Source: Anaerolineae bacterium
GTDB taxonomy: Bacteria; Chloroflexota; Anaerolineae; B4-G1; DUEL01
DNA length: 35,071 bases
Assembly (NCBI GenBank): GCA_025062415.1
Contig: JANXAH010000183.1
Location: 1-35,071 of the forward strand
Reading direction: 5' to 3'
Within the stretch, counting starts at the first letter, position 1. Each line of letters starts with the position of its first letter. The notes beneath the pieces are model-generated. The model was given only the letters and a program-made list of their open reading frames with translations, did not search any database and was not told the DNA's origin. Position numbers and translations under genes: made by a program. Positions 8,611-16,100 of this stretch are shown here, piece after piece.

Positions 8611-9509
8611 TTCACTTCCTCCATACGAATCTTACGGCGGACGAAGAGGAAGACGCCGAAGATGCCCAGAAGTGCGGCACCGAAGGCCACGTTGCCCAGG
8701 GGTTGGATGATCCGCTGCCAAGCCCGGGCAAAAGTCGGTGTCTTCGGAACCGACGGGAGGCCATAGGCTTCCGGTTCATCCAGCAGGATGCTCAGCCGGT
8801 GCAGGCCCCCTGCCTCCGTCTCGCCGTAGAGGCGGGCGCTCATTCCCTTTGCCTGTAACTCGGCCACGCGCGCCCGGGCCTTCTCCAGCAATTCCCCCCG
8901 CTTGCCCCACGTCAGCGCACCCACCGGGCAGACCTCAGCACAGCGGGGCCCGCCGATGCCCGCCCAAAGGCGATCCTGACAGAAGACACACTTGGCCGAC
9001 TTCGCTCTGCCCGTCAGCGCGTTTTCCACCTGCAGGTGCGGGACACCGTAGGGGCAGAACTGGGTGCAGTAGCCGCAGCCGTTGCACTTATCCCGGTCCA
9101 GGGCGACGAACCCCTTCGGGTCGTGGTAGAGCGCGCCCGTCGGACAGACCTCCACACAGGCGGCATCGGTGCAGTGCATACACTGGTAGTTGAAGAAGTG
9201 CCAGCCGGTTTCGGTTCGTCGGAGTTTGATGATGTTCCAGGTGATGGCGGAGAGGCCCTGCGGGGATTCGTAGATGCCCAGTGGGTCGGTGCTCTCGTTG
9301 GGGAGTTTATTCCAGCGCTTGCAGGCCATCTGGCAGGCCTTGCAGCCAACGCACTTGACCGGATCGTAGAGAATGGCCACCTCGTCGGGAGCGACCGCGC
9401 GGGTCGCAGCAGCAGGACGGGCGTTGGCCAGTGCGATGCCCAGCCCCAGCGCGGAGAGGCCCAGGAACTCCCGACGGCTCATCTGGATCTCGGACTTCTT
9501 GCCGTTCAC
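8607..9509 (-). CDS. Tat-exported four [4Fe-4S] cluster ferredoxin subunit with C-terminal membrane anchor (FdnH/HybA type)
   Basis: The 300-residue protein begins with a Tat signal (MSRREFLGLSALGLGIALA, about residues 10-30) and then has four Cys groups. These are CVGCKACQMAC, CMHCTDAACVEVCP, CNGCGYCTQFCPYG, and CVFC with a distant CAEVCP. It ends with one membrane helix (about 271-291) and a positively charged tail, RRKIRMEEVK. This matches the beta subunit of formate dehydrogenase-N and HybA of hydrogenase-2: a periplasmic electron wire held by one helix. It lies 3 bp after the maturation protease and overlaps the cytochrome b gene, so it should pass electrons from the hydrogenase small subunit to cytochrome b. 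Confidence 0.92.
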   Translation of the reverse strand: MNGKKSEIQMSRREFLGLSALGLGIALANARPAAATRAVAPDEVAILYDPVKCVGCKACQMACKRWNKLPNESTDPLGIYESPQGLSAITWNIIKLRRTETGWHFFNYQCMHCTDAACVEVCPTGALYHDPKGFVALDRDKCNGCGYCTQFCPYGVPHLQVENALTGRAKSAKCVFCQDRLWAGIGGPRCAEVCPVGALTWGKRGELLEKARARVAELQAKGMSARLYGETEAGGLHRLSILLDEPEAYGLPSVPKTPTFARAWQRIIQPLGNVAFGAALLGIFGVFLFVRRKIRMEEVK

Positions 9510-9512
9510 GGT

Positions 9513-10019
9513 TCACCCCTCCTGGTGGAGTTGATCGCTCCCCGTATCATTCAGGGGGCAAATTCCCCACCGCTGTAGTTCCGCCAGAACGTTCTGGAGG
9601 AGAACCTCCACCTGATCGGCGACGGTTGAAGAGAGTTCCAGCCCCACGTCCAGAGAGGCTGGCTGGATGCCCCAGAGGACCACCTCGGCAGGAGAGCGTC
9701 CCAGCAGGCGGGCCGCCGCCAACAGGTCGCTCACACCAGCCTGATGGGGGGAATACTTCAGGCTCAGAACGGCGGGGATCTGTTCCCCTTCCAGCCGGGC
9801 CACTGTCCCCGGCGGAGCGTCCATCTGCACCGCGTCTATGATGAGCAGGCGCTCTGCCTCCTCCACGTAGGGCAACAGGTCCAGCCCCAGTGTCCCGCCG
9901 TCCAGGATGGTCACCTCCTGCGGGAACCGATACCGTTCCCGCAGGAGGCGGACGACGTGGACACCCACACCCTCGTCGCTCAGGAGGATATTCCCCACGC
10001 CCAGGACCAAGGTCTTCAC
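9513..10019 (-). CDS. hydrogenase maturation protease (HyaD/HybD family)
   Basis: The 168-residue cytosolic endopeptidase removes the C-terminal extension of the [NiFe] large subunit after nickel insertion. Family motifs are VLGVGNILLSDEGVGVHVV (Ni-sensing Glu in DEG), ILDGGT, LLIIDAV (second acidic ligand) and KYSPHQAGVSDLL (His ligand). I place the start at the GTG at 10019, whose codon overlaps the stop of the large subunit gene (GTGA, 4 bp). The longer open frame to 10100 only runs back over the large subunit and lacks family sequence. A protease dedicated to the large subunit next door implies that subunit is really made and processed, which argues against the interrupted large-subunit gene being dead. 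Confidence 0.92.
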   Translation of the reverse strand: MKTLVLGVGNILLSDEGVGVHVVRLLRERYRFPQEVTILDGGTLGLDLLPYVEEAERLLIIDAVQMDAPPGTVARLEGEQIPAVLSLKYSPHQAGVSDLLAAARLLGRSPAEVVLWGIQPASLDVGLELSSTVADQVEVLLQNVLAELQRWGICPLNDTGSDQLHQEG

Positions 10020-11734
10020 GGGCAAGCACAATCGTTCAGGCGGATGCGGGTCACCTCCCGACCGCGCGCGTCCGTGACATGGATGGCACAGGCCATACAC
10101 GGGTCAAAGGAGTGGATGGTCCGCAGGATCTCTATAGGCCGCTCCGGGTCGGCAATGGGGGTACCGACCAGGGAGGCTTCGTAGGCCCCCGGCTGGCCCT
10201 TTGCGTCCCGCGGGGAACCGTTCCAGGTGGAGGGGACCACCGCCTGATAGTTGGCGATCTTGCCGTCCACAATGCGTACCCAGTGGCCCAGGGCGCCGCG
10301 CGGGGCCTCGTGGGGCCCCCATCCCTGTGCCTCTTTCGGCCAGGTGGCGGGGTCCCACTTCTCCCCGTTGTGGACGGCCAGGTCACCGCGCGCGATGTTC
10401 TCCGCCAGTTCGTCTACCCACTTATTCAGTTGCTCGGCGACGACCAGGGTCTCAATCCCGCGCGCTGCCGTGCGGCCCAGGGTGGAGAAGAGGGCCTCGG
10501 GCCCCACGCCCAGTTGCTTCAGGACCCCATCCACCAGTTCTTTCACCCGCTTCTGGCCGGAGGCATAGGCCACCAGCACTCGGGCCAGCGGCCCCACTTC
10601 CATCGGCTTGTCGTCGTACCGGGGCGCCTTAAGCCAGGAGTACTTGCCTGCGGTGTTCAGATACTCGTAGGGCGGCTTGGGACCGGTATAGTTCGGAGTG
10701 GTCTCCCCCTCCCATGGATGCTTGCCGACGCTATCGCCATCGGCGTACTGATACCAGGAGTGGGCCACGTACTCGGCGACCTTCTTGTGATCTACCGGAT
10801 AGACTGTACTCAGGTCTCGGTTGAGGATAATGCCTGCCGGGAAGAGGAGATTTCCAGCCCGGTCGGGGAACTCGCCGTAGACCAGGAAGTTGCCCAGCCC
10901 TTCGCCGATGCTGGCCCATTCGTCCTTGTAGAACGAGGCAATGGCCAGAAGGTCGGGGATATAGACCTGCTGGACGAAGGTCAGGGCCTTGGTGAAGAGC
11001 CGCTTCAGGAAGGCCAGTTTGTCTGCGTTCAACGCGGTCTCGCTATCCGGGTCCACTGTGATAGCCATCCCGCCCACCAGGTAGGTCTGGGGGTGGGGGT
11101 TCTTGCCGCCCAGAAGGGCGTGGGCCCGGATGACGTCCCGCTGCCAGTCCAGCGCCTCCAGGTAGTGGGCCACCGCCATCAGGTTGGCCTCGGGGGGAAG
11201 CCGGTAGGCCGGGTGGCCCCAGTAACCGTTGGCGAAAATCCCCAACTGGCCGCTGCGGACGAAGGCATCCAGTTTCGCCTTGATGGTGCGGAAATAGTCG
11301 GGGCTGGAATTGGGCCAGTCGGAGATAGACTGTGCCAGTTGGGCCGTTTTGTTGGGGTCGGCCTTCAGCGCGCTGGTGATGTCCACCCAGTCCAGGGCGT
11401 GAAGATGGTAGAAGTGAATGACGTGGTCCTGAACGTGCTGAATGCCCGCAATGAGGTTGCGGATAATCCGCGCGTTATCCGGAATCTGAATTCCCAGAGC
11501 GTCTTCTACGCCTCGCACGGAGGCGACGGCATGCACCGTCGTTCAGACCCCTCATATCCGCTGGGCCATCAGCCAGGCCTCGCGGGGGTCGCGGCCTTTG
11601 AGGATGATTTCCAGCCCCCGGAACATGGTACCGGAGGCCCAGGCCTCGGCGACGCGCCCATCTTCAATGCGGGCCTCAATGCGCAGATGGCCTTCTATGC
11701 GGGTGACGGGATCAATGACAATCTTCTGTGCCAT
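10016..11734 (-). CDS. [NiFe(Se)] hydrogenase large subunit with two in-frame UGA (Sec61, Sec64) in the N-terminal nickel motif
   Basis: Read through, this is a 572-residue catalytic subunit, the normal length for group 1 enzymes. Residues 1-60 (from IVIDPVTRIEGHLRIE to REAWLMAQRI) are followed by TGA (11554-11552), Gly-Val, TGA (11545-11543), then TTVHAVASVRGVEDALGI in the same frame. The family motif here is RICGVCTTVHA, so the two TGA fall exactly on the two Cys that bind Ni (terminal and bridging ligands). The C-terminal motif is intact (DPCMACAIH, C546 and C549), and a 20-residue tail after H552 awaits cleavage by the adjacent protease. TGA ends other genes in the window, including this one, so it is not globally reassigned. 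Selenocysteine is the most economical reading. The start lies 1 bp after the small subunit stop. Split annotation (11552-11734 and 10016-11536) would be an artefact. Confidence 0.93.
11510..11541 (-). promoter_or_regulatory. two tandem SECIS-like hairpins downstream of the double UGA
   Basis: On the mRNA strand, hairpin 1 is CGACGG-UGCAUG-CCGUCG (11541-11524), a perfect 6-bp stem starting one base after the second UGA. Hairpin 2 is GCCUC-CGUGC-GAGGC (11524-11510), a perfect 5-bp stem abutting it. Each apical loop has a G in its first two bases, as in the bacterial SECIS description. The loop of hairpin 1 starts about 20 nt from the first UGA and that of hairpin 2 about 27 nt from the second, within the range reported for bacterial SECIS. 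The assignment of one hairpin per UGA is inference; both lie inside conserved coding sequence, so chance symmetry is possible. Confidence 0.55.
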
Positions 11735-11735
11735 C

Positions 11736-12821
11736 TCACTCCTCCTTCTTGGCGATCTGGCTCACCGCCACTGCACCGGCCACACCGGCGGCCACACCCA
11801 CTGCGGCGCCGATAACGCCCGCCGTGATGGGGGACATTTCTTTGACCGGCTCCACTTCGGGGTAAGTGGTGGGCGGCGTCAGGACGTGGATGGGGACAGG
11901 TTCGTAGGCGGGCATCTCCCAGAAGTTGGGGGCACCGCAGGCGATGCAGCCGTGCCCGGCGCCCACCGGCCAGGAAGTCCCCTCGTTCCAGCGGATGGAC
12001 GGGCAGTTCATAAAGGCGACGGGCCCCTTGCAGCCCATCTTGTAGAGACACCAGCCCTTGCGGTGGCCCTCGTCGCCCCAGGCCTCCACGAACTCCCCGG
12101 CGTCAAAGTGGCCGCGCCGTTCGCAGTTGTCGTGGATGCGACGGCCATGGGCGAAGAGGGGCCGGCCCAGGTCGTCCAGCGCGGGCAATTCTTTGAAGGT
12201 CAAGTAGTGGACCACCGTAGCGGTGATGTTATCGGCGTTCGGGGGGCAACCGGAGAGGTTGACAATGGGGACGCCGGAGATGATGTCCTTGACCCCTTTG
12301 GCGCCGGTGGGATTGGGAGGTGTGGACGGCCAGCCGCCGTAGAAGGCGCAGGCGCCTACAGTGATGATGGCCGCCGTGTTGGCCGCTACCTCCTTGAGAA
12401 TGTCCAGCGCGGTGCGGCCAGCAATACAGCAATAGATACCGTCGTCGGCAGTGGGAATGGAGCCCTCCACGATAGTGATGTAGCCTCCTTCCTTGATAGT
12501 ATCGTGAAGGGACTTTTCTGCCGCATGGCCGGCGGGGGCCATAATGGTCTCCAAGTAATTCAGGGAGAGAATGTCCAGAACCAATTCGGCAACGGAGGGA
12601 CGGTTGGCCCGCAGGAGGGATTCGGTGCAGCCCGTACACTCCTGGAAGTGCATCCAGACGACGGGAGGCCGTCGGACGCTCTCCAGGGCCCGAGCGATTT
12701 TCTCCGCCCGGTCCACCGGCAGAGCCAGAACACCAGCCATGATGGTGCAGAACTTCAGGAACTCACGACGGGAGATCCCCCGGACGGCCAATTCTTCGGC
12801 CAGGGTCATAGAACGTTCCAT
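11736..12821 (-). CDS. [NiFe] hydrogenase small subunit, Tat-exported and membrane-anchored
   Basis: The 361-residue electron-transfer subunit has a Tat signal (SRREFLKFCTIMAGVLALP, about residues 15-35). The proximal cluster motif is ECTGCTE, with later Cys in GACAFYGG and LSGCPPN. The medial/distal cluster region is HDNCERRGHFDAG, WCLYKMGCKGP, NCPSIRWNEGTSWPVGAGHGCIACGAPNFWE. A C-terminal helix (ITAGVIGAAVGVAAGVAGAVAVS) anchors it. The proximal motif has Gly where O2-tolerant enzymes have an extra Cys, so a standard 4-Cys cluster is expected. The start is ATG at 12821, with AAGGAGGT 5 bp upstream; the longer frame to 12890 is disfavoured because this ribosome-binding site lies inside it. 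It heads the operon. Confidence 0.94.
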   Translation of the reverse strand: MERSMTLAEELAVRGISRREFLKFCTIMAGVLALPVDRAEKIARALESVRRPPVVWMHFQECTGCTESLLRANRPSVAELVLDILSLNYLETIMAPAGHAAEKSLHDTIKEGGYITIVEGSIPTADDGIYCCIAGRTALDILKEVAANTAAIITVGACAFYGGWPSTPPNPTGAKGVKDIISGVPIVNLSGCPPNADNITATVVHYLTFKELPALDDLGRPLFAHGRRIHDNCERRGHFDAGEFVEAWGDEGHRKGWCLYKMGCKGPVAFMNCPSIRWNEGTSWPVGAGHGCIACGAPNFWEMPAYEPVPIHVLTPPTTYPEVEPVKEMSPITAGVIGAAVGVAAGVAGAVAVSQIAKKEE

Positions 12822-12838
12822 AAAGGCACCTCCTTGTG

Positions 12839-13267
12839 CTACGGAATTTGGGTGGGAAAAGGGAACGGCCAGTCCAACACGAGCGTGCACCTCCTGACGT
12901 GAGAAATTTTGAACAAAATGGCTCCTTCATCAAGGTTGGCCGCGTCGGTGAAGCCGAGCGTTGCGTACCTGGTTTTGAACTTCTGGGCGCTCTGGAAGAA
13001 GCAGATGATCTTACCATCTTTGGCGTAAGCGGGCATCCCATACCAGAGTTTTGGGGAAAGGCCCGGAGCGCTGTCTTTAATGAGAGCATGGAGCCGCAAG
13101 GCCATCGTGCGGTCCGGCTCCGTCATCTCTGCGATGTTCGCAAGTACGTCGTTCTCTCCGTTCGGCCGATGGACGCGCGTTTCTGCCTTCACCTCTTCAA
13201 CACGCTCTTTTACTGCGGCTCGTTCTTCGTCTGAAAAACCTTTAGTCGTACGCTTACCCCGGTTCAT
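12839..13267 (-). CDS. DUF1801/YdhG-like protein with a replaced C-terminus (truncated)
   Basis: The 142-residue protein has an N-terminal part (residues 1-~116) that reads as a DUF1801 protein: charged lead, [59 protein letters not shown], then ANLDEGA. Relatives continue with a MWPTxFALKELTxxEE-type helix. Here the sequence switches after ANLDEGA to an unrelated tail ending 17 bp before the hydrogenase small subunit. The break falls where the hydrogenase leader begins, so the 3' end seems to have been lost when the two regions were joined. The ATG at 13267 has only a weak ribosome-binding site. The function of intact relatives is poorly defined (some are described as iron chaperone-like); this copy may be non-functional. 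Confidence 0.65.
   Translation of the reverse strand: MNRGKRTTKGFSDEERAAVKERVEEVKAETRVHRPNGENDVLANIAEMTEPDRTMALRLHALIKDSAPGLSPKLWYGMPAYAKDGKIICFFQSAQKFKTRYATLGFTDAANLDEGAILFKISHVRRCTLVLDWPFPFPTQIP
12906..12919. promoter_or_regulatory. 14-bp palindrome upstream of the hydrogenase operon (possible operator)
   Basis: ATTTTG-AA-CAAAAT is a perfect 6-2-6 inverted repeat about 85 bp upstream of the small subunit ATG. It lies at the junction where the DUF1801 similarity ends. It is A+T-rich in an otherwise G+C-rich region. No clear -35/-10 pair could be assigned next to it, so a regulatory role is only a suggestion. Confidence 0.3.
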
Positions 13268-13784
13268 AAGAACCTGTTATTCGTCCGTCACTCCAGCGGG
13301 AGGAGACCGCTTTCCACAACTGCCCCAACGCCTGGGAGCAATCCAGGAATTGACGCTATGGCCAGAGGTGCCCGGACCCTGGTTTCTGAGGGTGGGAATA
13401 GGGGGAAAGTCTCCATTGCACAGGGGTAGAGAGGGAGGGCCAAACACAACACACTTACCCTGCGCGGCTCTAAACGTTCAGTGGCCCAACGAATTATCCT
13501 TGCCGCCAGGATGTGTGTATGAGCGGGCTTCAGAACTGTGGAGTGCTCACCTGCAGAATAGGGGAACATCCTCTTTCCTTGGCAAAGGCGATTATAGCCT
13601 GTTTCGGCGCTCTGTCAAGTCGCCGATCTTTTGCCGATAACTGACCCGCAGTCAGTCATCGGGTGACATGTATCATATTCGTTCCCGGTCACTTGTCTAT
13701 AGCGCAATAGGACTAACCTCACACCAGGGATAGGCCAAAAGGACTATTCACCTTCACGCCCCCTTGGTCCAGGGGGAAAAGCCC
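13268..13784. other. gap without recognisable genes
   Basis: About 515 bp lie between the start of the DUF1801-like gene and the carbamate kinase terminator. Frames of 60-90 codons exist on both strands, but their translations are Pro/Arg/Leu-rich with no family look and no good ribosome-binding site. The stretch 13630-13740 is less G+C-rich than its surroundings and contains the short inverted pair TGAC-CGCA-GTCA. I saw no promoter I would defend. Confidence 0.5.
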
Positions 13785-13826
13785 AAAAAGCGCTGCGGCG
13801 GGCGGCGAAGCCGCCCGCCGCAGCGC
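13785..13826 (-). terminator. intrinsic terminator of the carbamoyltransferase-carbamate kinase operon
   Basis: A perfect 17-bp GC stem (13790-13806 with 13810-13826) has a GAA/TTC loop. Read on the - strand it is followed immediately by TTTTT (13789-13785). It lies 12 bp after the carbamate kinase stop. The stem belongs to the GGC-NNN-GCC hairpin family of this window. Confidence 0.9.
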
Positions 13827-13838
13827 GTGGTCCTTCCA

Positions 13839-14789
13839 TTAACCGGGGATGATACGGGTACCTGTCTCGCCCCGCAGCGCGCGGGCGATGTTCTCCGGGC
13901 TGGTGATGATAGCCTCTTTGCCCCCGGCCTCTAAGAACCAGATGCAGGCCTCAATCTTGGGGAGCATGCTCCCCTTGGCAAAGTGGCCCTCGGCGATGTA
14001 GCGCTTAGCCTCGGAGACCGTCATCACGTCTATGGGCCGCTGGTCCGGCTTTCGGTAGTTCAGGTAGACCTTCTCCACCGCCGTGGAGATGAGGAACAGG
14101 TCGGCGTTGATGGAGCGGGCCAGCAGGGAGGCCGCGTAGTCCTTATCTATGACCGCGGCAACGCCCTTGAGGTTTCCGTTCTCATCCTCAATGACCGGGA
14201 TGCCCCCACCACCCACAGTGATGGTAATAATGCCCGCATCCAACAGCATCTTCACCACGTCCAGTTCCACGATCCGTTGGGGAAGGGGAGAAGCGACAAC
14301 CCGGCGCCAGCCGCGTCCGGCGTCCTCTACCACCACCCAGCCCTCTTCCTGAGCCCGCCGCTTAGCCTCCTCCTCGGTCATAAAGCCGCCGATGGGTTTG
14401 GTGGGGTTCTTGAAGGAGGGATCGTTGCGGTCCACGACGACCTGGGTCACCACGGTAGCGGCCTGCTTTTTCAGGCCCCGGCGCCGGAACTCGTTCTGCA
14501 GGTTCTGCTGGAGGGCGTAGCCGATGGCGCCCTGGGTATCCGCCCCGCAGACGTCCAGGGGTACCTCGTGCATCCCGGCGACCTTGTGGGCGATCTCGGA
14601 GCGCCGGAGGATGAAGCCTACCTGAGGGCCATTCCCGTGGCCGATGGCGACGGTCCAGCCCTGCTCAATCATGTCGGCGATGTGGTAACAGGTCTCCTTC
14701 GCGGCCTCGTACTGGTCCTGAACGGTCACGCGCGTTTCGTCCTTGATCAGCGAGTTTCCGCCGATGGCAATCACAGCCAGTTTTCGCAT
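13839..14789 (-). CDS. arcC: carbamate kinase
   Basis: The 316-residue cytosolic enzyme of the amino acid kinase fold catalyses carbamoyl phosphate + ADP to ATP + carbamate. Motifs are LAVIAIGGNSLIKD at the N-terminus, TVAIGHGNGPQVGFIL, the PIGGFMTEEEA-to-GRGWRRVVASPLP segment typical of carbamate kinases, TVGGGGIPVIEDENGNLKGVAAVIDKDYAASLLA and EKVYLNYRKPDQRPID. The start is fixed by AGGAGGAAGAGACG before ATG at 14789; upstream extension to 14885 is unrelated. It is the last gene of an operon with two carbamoyltransferases. The set therefore fits a catabolic route in which a carbamoylated substrate is phosphorolysed to carbamoyl phosphate and then used for ATP. It resembles YqeA of the E. coli ygeW-ygeY-yqeA region. 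Confidence 0.93.
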   Translation of the reverse strand: MRKLAVIAIGGNSLIKDETRVTVQDQYEAAKETCYHIADMIEQGWTVAIGHGNGPQVGFILRRSEIAHKVAGMHEVPLDVCGADTQGAIGYALQQNLQNEFRRRGLKKQAATVVTQVVVDRNDPSFKNPTKPIGGFMTEEEAKRRAQEEGWVVVEDAGRGWRRVVASPLPQRIVELDVVKMLLDAGIITITVGGGGIPVIEDENGNLKGVAAVIDKDYAASLLARSINADLFLISTAVEKVYLNYRKPDQRPIDVMTVSEAKRYIAEGHFAKGSMLPKIEACIWFLEAGGKEAIITSPENIARALRGETGTRIIPG

Positions 14790-14843
14790 CGTCTCTTCCT
14801 CCTGTAAGCGGATTTTGGATTCTCCGGAGGGGAGAGGGAGATT

Positions 14844-14872
14844 TTGTCGCGACGGCACAGCCGCCGCAACAA
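14844..14872. repeat. imperfect GC hairpin between carbamate kinase and carbamoyltransferase genes
   Basis: Arms TTGTCGCGACGGC and GCCGCCGCAACAA (13 bp, two mismatches) close on a three-base loop. It lies in the 145-bp gap between two genes of one operon and has no T-run on the - strand. It may be a processing or partial termination site rather than a full terminator. A weaker relative lies at about 14896-14925. Confidence 0.55.
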
Positions 14873-14934
14873 ACCCTCTCTCCACCGGTTGAGGCTACGC
14901 TTCGCAGCGACAGAGCCGCCGCGAGAGCGCGTTC

Positions 14935-15972
14935 TTAAAGATTCCCCATCGTCAGGGCCATCACGGCCTTCTGGACATGGAGCCGGTTCTCGGCGATGTC
15001 GTAGATGGCGGAGCGGGGGCCAGAGGCGACGTCGTCGGTCACCTCGTGGCCGCGGTCCACCGGCATCGGGTGGGAGAAAATGGCGTTGTCGGTGCGGGCC
15101 ATCTTCTCAGCGGTGACGATCCACTGGGGATACTGGAGGGCCTTCTGGATCTCCTCCTGCTTGCGGAAGACACCGCCCTCGTAGGCCTGAGGGCTCATCC
15201 AGTTGCGGGAATAGACAACATGGGCGCCCTCGTACCCGGCCTCGGGGTCGTGGATAATCTCAAAGTCCGCCTTATTGGCCGCGCAGTTGGCCTTCACCCA
15301 GCCGATAACCTCCGGGTCCAGGTCGTACCCTTCCGGATAGGCGAGGGTGATGTGCATTCCGAAGCGGGAGGCAATGAGAAGTGCTTCCTGGACGGAGCAC
15401 CAGGAGCGAGCCAGCGCCCCGTGGGCCCAGGTGAGGAGCAGTTTCTTGCCCCGCAACGCCTCAAAGTTGGGCCGTCCGGGCCCTTCGCCGAACCACTCCG
15501 CCCAGCCCATAATGTCGGCCAGGCCCTGATAGGGGTGGAAGCGGTCGTCGGCCATAGAGGAGACGGGGATAGTTGCCCAGTAGGCGTACTCCTTGATCAG
15601 TTCCCAACCCTCACCGTAGCGGGTGACCTTGTCCTCCAGGATGCGGATGCCGATGCCTGCCGCATAGCGGGACATCACCTTCGCAGCGTCCTCAATGGTC
15701 TCCCCCGCAGTGGCGGCGGTCTTGAGGCGCATCGTCTCCGGGGTCAGATACTGGGCATGGCCGCCCAGTTCCGTCGCCGCACACTCAAAGGACTGGCGGG
15801 TGCGGACCGAGGGGTTGTAGAAGAACATAAAGAACGTCCGGCCCTCCAGGACCTTCATCCAGCGGGGGTTGAAGCGATCCCGCTTCATTTTGGTAGCCAG
15901 TTCCAGGGCCGTCATCAGTTCGTCAAAGGACCAGTCCTGGGTCGTCAGCAGGTCACGTCCATAGAGATCCAT
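14935..15972 (-). CDS. divergent knotted carbamoyltransferase paralogue (AOTCase/YgeW-like)
   Basis: The 345-residue protein has the carbamoyl-phosphate site NPSVRTRQSFE (normal SxRTR), FHPYQGLADIMG for the HPxQxLxD motif, and the C-terminal signature AENRLHVQKAVMAL shared with N-acetylornithine carbamoyltransferases. Two substrate-side motifs differ from the family. The WxYSPSxxKPxxVPQ loop reads WAHGALARSWCSVQ, and the usual HCLP reads HPMP. The start ATG has AGGAGGT 7 bp upstream. It lies 128 bp downstream of a better conserved paralogue. It may have a changed substrate, or form a mixed trimer with its neighbour in which one partner supplies the missing groups. Anabolic ornithine or N-acetylornithine activity seems unlikely given carbamate kinase in the operon. 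Confidence 0.85.
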   Translation of the reverse strand: MDLYGRDLLTTQDWSFDELMTALELATKMKRDRFNPRWMKVLEGRTFFMFFYNPSVRTRQSFECAATELGGHAQYLTPETMRLKTAATAGETIEDAAKVMSRYAAGIGIRILEDKVTRYGEGWELIKEYAYWATIPVSSMADDRFHPYQGLADIMGWAEWFGEGPGRPNFEALRGKKLLLTWAHGALARSWCSVQEALLIASRFGMHITLAYPEGYDLDPEVIGWVKANCAANKADFEIIHDPEAGYEGAHVVYSRNWMSPQAYEGGVFRKQEEIQKALQYPQWIVTAEKMARTDNAIFSHPMPVDRGHEVTDDVASGPRSAIYDIAENRLHVQKAVMALTMGNL

Positions 15973-16061
15973 AGCGTACCTCCTGCAGGTTCTTTTCCGA
16001 CTTGTGGGATAACAGCGATCTGCGGTTCCCCTAATTCCCGTTGCGTCGCCCAGGTGGGGGG

Positions 16062-16092
16062 TTCGCAGCGGCGGCTTTGCCGCCGCTGCGAA
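16062..16092. repeat. perfect 14-bp GC hairpin between the two carbamoyltransferase genes
   Basis: TTCGCAGCGGCGGC (16062-16075) pairs with 16079-16092 around a TTT loop, 8 bp after the stop of the upstream gene on the - strand. No T-run follows, so it may protect the mRNA end or attenuate rather than terminate. It is almost identical in core to the hairpin at 18349-18391. Confidence 0.8.
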
Positions 16093-16100
16093 AGGCGGAC

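Noticed and set aside
10020-10100. Longer start for the maturation protease (195 aa)
   Set aside because: The extra 27 residues are a shadow of the large subunit end; the GTG overlapping its stop (GTGA) begins exactly at the family N-terminus.
11543-11554. Global reassignment of UGA (code 4 or 25) in this organism
   Set aside because: TGA serves as the normal stop for several genes here, for example scpA, arsR, the second DGC gene and the hydrogenase genes themselves.
11536-11734. Large hydrogenase subunit as a pseudogene or as two separate genes (60 aa and 506 aa)
   Set aside because: The only interruptions are two TGA at the two nickel-binding Cys. Frame, length, C-terminal motif and dedicated protease are intact, and the internal GTG start lacks a ribosome-binding site.
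13288-13569. 93-residue frame on the - strand upstream of the DUF1801-like gene
   Set aside because: No start signal, composition typical of random G+C-rich frames, no recognisable motif.
15040-15075. Third Sec site: missing HCLP Cys in the 14935 carbamoyltransferase as a hidden TGA
   Set aside because: The position is a sense codon (HPMP), not TGA.
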